Source of the DNA: an uncultured Faecalibacterium sp.
GTDB lineage: Bacteria > Bacillota > Clostridia > Oscillospirales > Ruminococcaceae
DNA: 8,259 bases
Direction of reading: 5' to 3'
Assembly (NCBI GenBank): GCA_934553285.1
Contig: CAKTFD010000098.1
Location: forward strand, 1 to 8,259
The notes under the pieces are model-generated. The model was not told where the DNA came from and did not search any database. It saw nothing but the letters and a program-made list of their open reading frames with translations. This document shows positions 5,788 through 8,259 of the stretch, in pieces (positions within the stretch are counted from its first letter, which is position 1; every line of letters starts with the position of its first letter). Both the position numbers and the translations under genes were made by a program.

Positions 5788-5825
5788 GGGACTGTTGCAC
5801 CATGCGTGCGACAGTCCCTTTTTTT
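5788..5825 (+). terminator. Strong intrinsic terminator between the dehydrogenase and the cupin gene
   Basis: GGGACTGTTGCAC (5788-5800) pairs with GTGCGACAGTCCC (5806-5818; one G-T pair) around a 5-base loop, followed by seven T (5819-5825). It starts 33 bases after the dehydrogenase stop and should end most transcripts before the cupin gene. Confidence 0.92.
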
Positions 5826-5829
5826 GCAT

Positions 5830-5858
5830 TTGTATGCGAAAGGATGTTATGCTATAAT
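5830..5858 (+). promoter_or_regulatory. Promoter-like site whose -10 overlaps the cupin start codon
   Basis: A perfect TATAAT (5853-5858) with extended TGc (5850-5852), in the same style as the other promoters in this window; the -35 at 17-base spacing is TTGTAT (5830-5835), three of six. It would start RNA near 5865, downstream of the ATG at 5857, so its transcript could not encode the full cupin but could carry the isomerase and DUF1622 genes. Confidence 0.5.
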
Positions 5859-6201
5859 GGACAGGAATCATAAAGACGTACCCTGGGTGCCCCATGCCGA
5901 AATCGCTCCGGAGCCGTGCGGCCCCGGGGTGCAGCGCCGCGTGCTGGCCTACAGCAAAGACGCCATGTGTGTGGAAAACACCTTTGAGACCGGCGGAGTG
6001 GGGGCGATGCACTGCCACCCCCACACCCAGATCACCTATATCGTTTCCGGCAGATACCGCTTTACCATCGGGGACGAGACCCGCGAGGTAGGCCCCGGCG
6101 ACACCCTGCTCAAGCAGGGCGGGGTCCTGCACGGCTGCGTCTGCCTGGAGGGCGGCGTGATGCTGGACTTTTTTACCCCCATGCGGGAGGACTTTGTATA
6201 A
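5857..6201 (+). CDS. KdgF-like cupin, likely unsaturated uronate ring-opening protein
   Basis: 114-residue single-domain cupin. Metal ligands are visible in HCHPHTQ (H52, H54, Q58) and at H92; the second cupin motif GDTLLKQGGVLHG is at 81-93. The C-terminal D104-x-F106-x3-R110 in LDFFTPMRED has the spacing I recall for the catalytic Asp/Phe/Arg of KdgF. KdgF converts 4,5-unsaturated galacturonate, mannuronate or glucuronate-type sugars to the linear ketone (DKI/DHU) that the isomerase uses. The flanking SDR and RpiB-like genes fit this pathway. ATG 5857 is chosen because the N-terminus MDRNHKDVPW matches how such cupins begin; AAAGGA lies at 5839-5844, 12 bases upstream, a longer gap than usual. 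A GTG at 5806 sits inside the terminator stem and is rejected. A -10 element overlaps the start codon. Cupins are diverse, so the substrate is inferred from context and the DxFxxxR motif. Confidence 0.8.
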   Translation: MDRNHKDVPWVPHAEIAPEPCGPGVQRRVLAYSKDAMCVENTFETGGVGAMHCHPHTQITYIVSGRYRFTIGDETREVGPGDTLLKQGGVLHGCVCLEGGVMLDFFTPMREDFV

Positions 6202-6243
6202 CACCTGCGCATAGCAGGGGAATATAGAAGGAGAACCATTGTT

Positions 6244-6879
6244 ATGAAGATCGCACTCATCAACGAAAACAGCCAGGCCGCCAAGAACGGCATCATTGAA
6301 GCTGCCCTGAAAAAGGTCGTGGAGCCTATGGGCCACGAGGTGGTCAACTACGGCATGTACGCTGCCGATGATGCTGCCCAGCTGACCTACGTCCAGTGCG
6401 GCATCCTGGCGGCCATCCTGCTGAACAGCGGCGCTGCCGACTATGTTGTTACCGGCTGCGGCACCGGCGAGGGTGCCATGCTGGCCCTGAACAGCTTCCC
6501 CGGCGTTATCTGCGGCCATGTGGAGGATCCTGTGGATGCCTACACCTTTGCCCATGTCAACGATGGCAACGCAGTCGCCATGCCGTTTGCCAAGGGCTTT
6601 GGCTGGGGCGGCGAGCTGAACCTGGAATACTGCTTTGAAAAGCTGTTCGGCTTCGGCCACGGCCAGGGCTATCCCAAGGAGCGCGTTGTGCCCGAGCAGC
6701 GCAACAAAAAGATCCTGGACGGCGTGCGCGCTGCCACCTTCAAACCCCTGATCGAGTGCCTGCAGAGCATCGACCAGGAGCTGCTGAAAGGCGCCATTGC
6801 AGGCGCAAAGTTCCAGGAGCTGTTCTTTGCCTCCTGCAAGGACGCAGAGCTGGCTGCTTACATCAAGGGCCTGCTGTAA
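6244..6879 (+). CDS. RpiB/LacAB-family sugar isomerase, likely DhuI (4-deoxy-L-threo-5-hexosulose-uronate isomerase)
   Basis: 211 residues. The RpiB-family core is clear: MKIALINENSQAAKN start, then VVTGCGTGEGAML (68-80), in which C72 matches the catalytic cysteine of RpiB and GTGEG the phosphate/substrate loop. Ordinary RpiB and LacA/LacB proteins are 140-170 residues; this one has an extra C-terminal part from about 140 (GQGYPKERVVPEQRN onward), matching the size of streptococcal DhuI (about 213). DhuI converts DHU to DK-II and replaces the unrelated KduI. The neighbouring DK-II reductase and KdgF-like cupin support this over a pentose-phosphate role. AAGGAG at 6228-6233 lies 10 bases before the ATG. 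The gene begins 42 bases after the cupin stop and is followed after 15 bases by the DUF1622 gene, so the three are probably co-transcribed. DhuI identity rests on size, motif and context. Confidence 0.82.
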   Translation: MKIALINENSQAAKNGIIEAALKKVVEPMGHEVVNYGMYAADDAAQLTYVQCGILAAILLNSGAADYVVTGCGTGEGAMLALNSFPGVICGHVEDPVDAYTFAHVNDGNAVAMPFAKGFGWGGELNLEYCFEKLFGFGHGQGYPKERVVPEQRNKKILDGVRAATFKPLIECLQSIDQELLKGAIAGAKFQELFFASCKDAELAAYIKGLL

Positions 6880-6894
6880 GCGCCGGAGGACACC

Positions 6895-7305
6895 ATGCAA
6901 GGACTGTACCTGTTCAATCAGAACCTGACCCATCTGCTGGAGGGCTTTCTGGAAACGGCGGTGCCCATGATCGCAGGCATGGCGGAGGTCGTAGGCCTGT
7001 TCATCATCATCACCAGCCTGGCCAAGGCCACCTACCACTATATTCGTGCCACCTTTTTCAACGACCATCACGACTTCCATCATGAGATGAGCAGCGGCCT
7101 GACCACCGCGCTGGAATTTCTGATGTCGGCAGAGATCGCCAAGACCTTTCTGCTGCAGAACCTGGAGTCTGTGGTGCCGCTGGCCGCAACCTTTGCGCTG
7201 CGCGCCATGATGAGCCTGCTGCTGCACTGGGAAATGGAGAGTGGACACCGCCCGGCCAACGCCAAGGAAGAAGCGGAGCAGCCGGAAGGCGAAGAGAACA
7301 GATAA
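6895..7305 (+). CDS. DUF1622 family integral membrane protein, function unknown
   Basis: 136 residues with about three hydrophobic segments: about 22-44 (VPMIAGMAEVVGLFIIITSL), 68-88 (GLTTALEFLMSAEIAKTFLL) and 93-112 (VPLAATFALRAMMSLLLHW). This layout, the E-V-x-G-L-F-I-I first helix and the LEFLMSAEI second helix match the DUF1622 family of small bacterial membrane proteins, whose role is not known. A histidine cluster HHDFHH (58-63) lies in the loop after helix 1, and the tail from about 115 is charged and glutamate-rich, probably cytoplasmic. ATG 6895 has GGAGG at 6885-6889, 5 bases upstream. It starts 15 bases after the isomerase stop, so it is co-transcribed with the uronate genes; whether it works with them is unknown. 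Confidence 0.85.
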   Translation: MQGLYLFNQNLTHLLEGFLETAVPMIAGMAEVVGLFIIITSLAKATYHYIRATFFNDHHDFHHEMSSGLTTALEFLMSAEIAKTFLLQNLESVVPLAATFALRAMMSLLLHWEMESGHRPANAKEEAEQPEGEENR

Positions 7306-7307
7306 CA

Positions 7308-7330
7308 GGCAAAACATTTGCCAAACTTTT
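7308..7330 (+). terminator. Weak candidate terminator after the DUF1622 gene
   Basis: GGCAAA (7308-7313) pairs with TTTGCC (7317-7322) around ACA, followed by AAACTTTT. The 6-bp stem and interrupted T run make it weak. If it does not work, the uronate operon would read on to the stronger terminator at 7428-7470, through the amt promoter. Confidence 0.35.
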
Positions 7331-7383
7331 GCGCGGCCGGGTTTCCCAGTGTTGTGAAAAACGTAAAACATTGAGATGAATAC

Positions 7384-7412
7384 TTGACAGGTTTGCACAA
7401 AGAGACTATACT
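7384..7412 (+). promoter_or_regulatory. Near-consensus sigma-A promoter for amt
   Basis: Perfect TTGACA (7384-7389), 17-base spacer and TATACT (7407-7412). Predicted start is near 7419, about 125 nt before the amt ATG. No sigma-54 type (GG-N10-GC) element was seen. Confidence 0.85.
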
Positions 7413-7427
7413 CGTGCCATCGAAAGC

Positions 7428-7470
7428 AAAGGCGCTGACGGAAGAGATTCCGCCAGCGCCTTTTGTGTTT
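7428..7470 (+). terminator. Leader terminator (attenuator candidate) between the amt promoter and amt
   Basis: AAAGGCGCTG (7428-7437) pairs with CAGCGCCTTT (7454-7463). After an A-C mismatch, CGGAA (7439-7443) pairs with TTCCG (7448-7452), capped by GAGA, a GNRA-type loop. TTTTGTGTTTT follows. The hairpin begins only about 9 bases after the predicted amt start, so amt expression would need readthrough or antitermination unless another promoter exists. If the last A-T pair of the tip opens, the loop becomes AGAGAT, which fits the AxxGxx hexaloop recognised by ANTAR antiterminator proteins; a second such hairpin was not found. It may also serve as terminator of the upstream operon. Confidence 0.8.
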
Positions 7471-7543
7471 TCGGGGATACTGCCGCACGGGGAGAATAGA
7501 GGGCTTCCTGTGCAAAAAACGACTGTGGGAGGTAGGAAAAATT

Positions 7544-8259
7544 ATGTTCAACTCCGTCAACACCTGTTGGACGCTCGTAGGAGCGTTCCTGGTCTACTTC
7601 ATGCAGGCCGGATTCGCCTTGTGTGAGGCCGGCTTTACCCGGGCAAAGAACACCGGCAACATCCTGATGAAAAACATGATGGATTTCTGCATCGGTACGC
7701 CCTGCTACTGGCTCATCGGCTTTGGCCTGATGTTCGGCGGCACCGGCGCCCTGATCGGCGGGTTCGACCCCTTTATCCAGGGCGATTACAGCCACCTTGG
7801 GCTGGATATCCCCCTGTGGGTGTACATCGTGTTCCAGACCGTGTTCTGCGCTACGGCGGCCACCATCGTCTCCGGCTCCATGGCCGAGCGCACCAACTTC
7901 AAGGCCTACTGCGTGTACTCCGCCGCCATCTCGCTGGTGGTGTACCCCATCTGCGGCCACTGGATGTGGGGCGGCGGCTGGCTGCAGAGCATGGGCTTCC
8001 ATGACTTTGCAGGCTCTGCAGCTGTTCACAATGTGGGCGGTGTCATCGCTCTGCTGGGTGCCTGGATGCTTGGCCCCCGCATCGGCAAGTACGACAAGGA
8101 CGGCAACCCCCACGCCATCCCCGGCCATAACCTGACCGCCGGTGCGCTGGGCGTGTTCATCCTGTGGTTCTGCTGGTTCGGCTTCAACGGCGGCTCTTCC
8201 CTGAGCCTGTCCACCGATGCCACCATGACCCTGACCGGTCTGGTCTGCTTCAACACCAA
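7544..8259 (+). CDS. amt: Ammonium transporter (Amt/MEP/Rh family), N-terminal part (runs off window)
   Basis: Trimeric membrane channel that takes up ammonium/ammonia. The 238 visible residues contain the family signature at 1-50 (WTLVGAFLVYFMQAGFALCE, then AGFTRAKNTGNILMKN), the FQTVFCATAATIVSGSMAER block (97-116, with the outer-gate Phe), GHWMWGGGWL (138-147, with the Trp at the vestibule) and DFAGSAAVHNVGG (154-166), where H162 matches the first pore histidine (His168 in E. coli AmtB) and D154 the conserved Asp. FGFNGGSSL (212-220) is also typical. About 5 to 6 of 11 membrane helices are present; the second pore histidine lies outside. GGGAGG (7527-7532) lies 11 bases upstream and AGG (7534-7536) 7 bases upstream. 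The start has no cleavable signal peptide, as in most Gram-positive Amt proteins. Own promoter and leader terminator; a PII gene (glnK) often follows amt but is not in view. Confidence 0.96.
   Translation, partial: MFNSVNTCWTLVGAFLVYFMQAGFALCEAGFTRAKNTGNILMKNMMDFCIGTPCYWLIGFGLMFGGTGALIGGFDPFIQGDYSHLGLDIPLWVYIVFQTVFCATAATIVSGSMAERTNFKAYCVYSAAISLVVYPICGHWMWGGGWLQSMGFHDFAGSAAVHNVGGVIALLGAWMLGPRIGKYDKDGNPHAIPGHNLTAGALGVFILWFCWFGFNGGSSLSLSTDATMTLTGLVCFNT

Noticed and set aside
5806..5856. In-frame GTG at 5806 as the cupin start, adding 17 residues
   Set aside because: It lies in the 3' arm of the terminator stem, has no ribosome site, and the added residues do not fit cupin N-termini.
7351..7370. 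TGTGAAAAACGTAAAACA as a cre (CcpA) site upstream of amt
   Set aside because: The two halves are not symmetric around the central CG and several consensus positions fail.
5692..7563. A 623-codon open frame on the reverse strand, the longest in the window
   Set aside because: It lies antisense to the cupin, isomerase and DUF1622 genes, which have clear family motifs and ribosome sites. The reverse product is low-complexity (Q, H, A, G rich), typical of the complement of GC-rich genes.
1..8259. CRISPR array, insertion sequence, phage or toxin-antitoxin system
   Set aside because: No regularly spaced repeats, no transposase or integrase, no terminal inverted repeats with target duplications, and no small paired genes were found.

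Overview
The window (about 57% GC by eye, genes dense and mostly on the + strand) looks like the chromosome of a gut Firmicute of the Oscillospiraceae/Ruminococcaceae type, such as a Faecalibacterium, Gemmiger or Subdoligranulum relative. This is inferred from the protein flavour (TrpS, an Amt transporter, DUF1622, an RpiB-like uronate isomerase), strong AGGAG-type ribosome binding sites, U-tailed terminators, sigma-A promoters with a frequent extended -10 (TGn), and tRNA genes with encoded CCA. The species cannot be fixed from the sequence alone. I see no phage genes, transposase, IS ends, CRISPR array or rRNA.

Layout. 1-239 (-): N-terminus of ATP-dependent PEP carboxykinase (pckA), cut by the window edge, with its promoter at 369-396. 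397-655: non-coding, with a GC-rich nest of inverted repeats at 547-621. 762-1160: small secreted cysteine/histidine-rich protein of unknown function with its own promoter and a strong terminator. 1408-2031: YiiX/NlpC-P60-like permuted papain-fold protein. 2051-2352: tRNA-Glu(CTC)/tRNA-Asn(GTT) transcription unit with an UP-like element, promoter and terminator. 2366-3599: trpS as a single-gene unit. 3604-3664: probable degenerate dispersed intergenic repeat. 3827-4600: short-chain dehydrogenase of unknown substrate. 4805-5825: a second short-chain dehydrogenase, which looks like the uronate-pathway reductase DhuD/KduD (often annotated gluconate 5-dehydrogenase), ending in a strong terminator. 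5857-7305: cupin (KdgF-like), RpiB-like isomerase (DhuI-like) and a DUF1622 membrane protein, closely spaced. 7384-8259: promoter, leader terminator and first 238 codons of an ammonium transporter (amt), cut by the window edge.

How the genes work together. The most coherent group is 4947-6879. A KdgF-like cupin (ring opening of 4,5-unsaturated uronates), an RpiB-family isomerase (DHU to DK-II) and a KduD/DhuD-type reductase (DK-II to 2-keto-3-deoxygluconate) are the three middle steps that turn unsaturated uronic acids, released from pectin, alginate or glycosaminoglycans by lyases, into KDG. The lyases, unsaturated glucuronyl hydrolase, KDG kinase and KDPG aldolase are not in the window. A strong terminator splits the reductase from the cupin, and a good promoter -10 sits on the cupin start codon, so the apparent operon has an unusual control point. 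A second control point is the amt leader, where a strong terminator hairpin lies between a near-consensus promoter and the gene. These two regulatory oddities and the uronate module are the parts most worth a second look.
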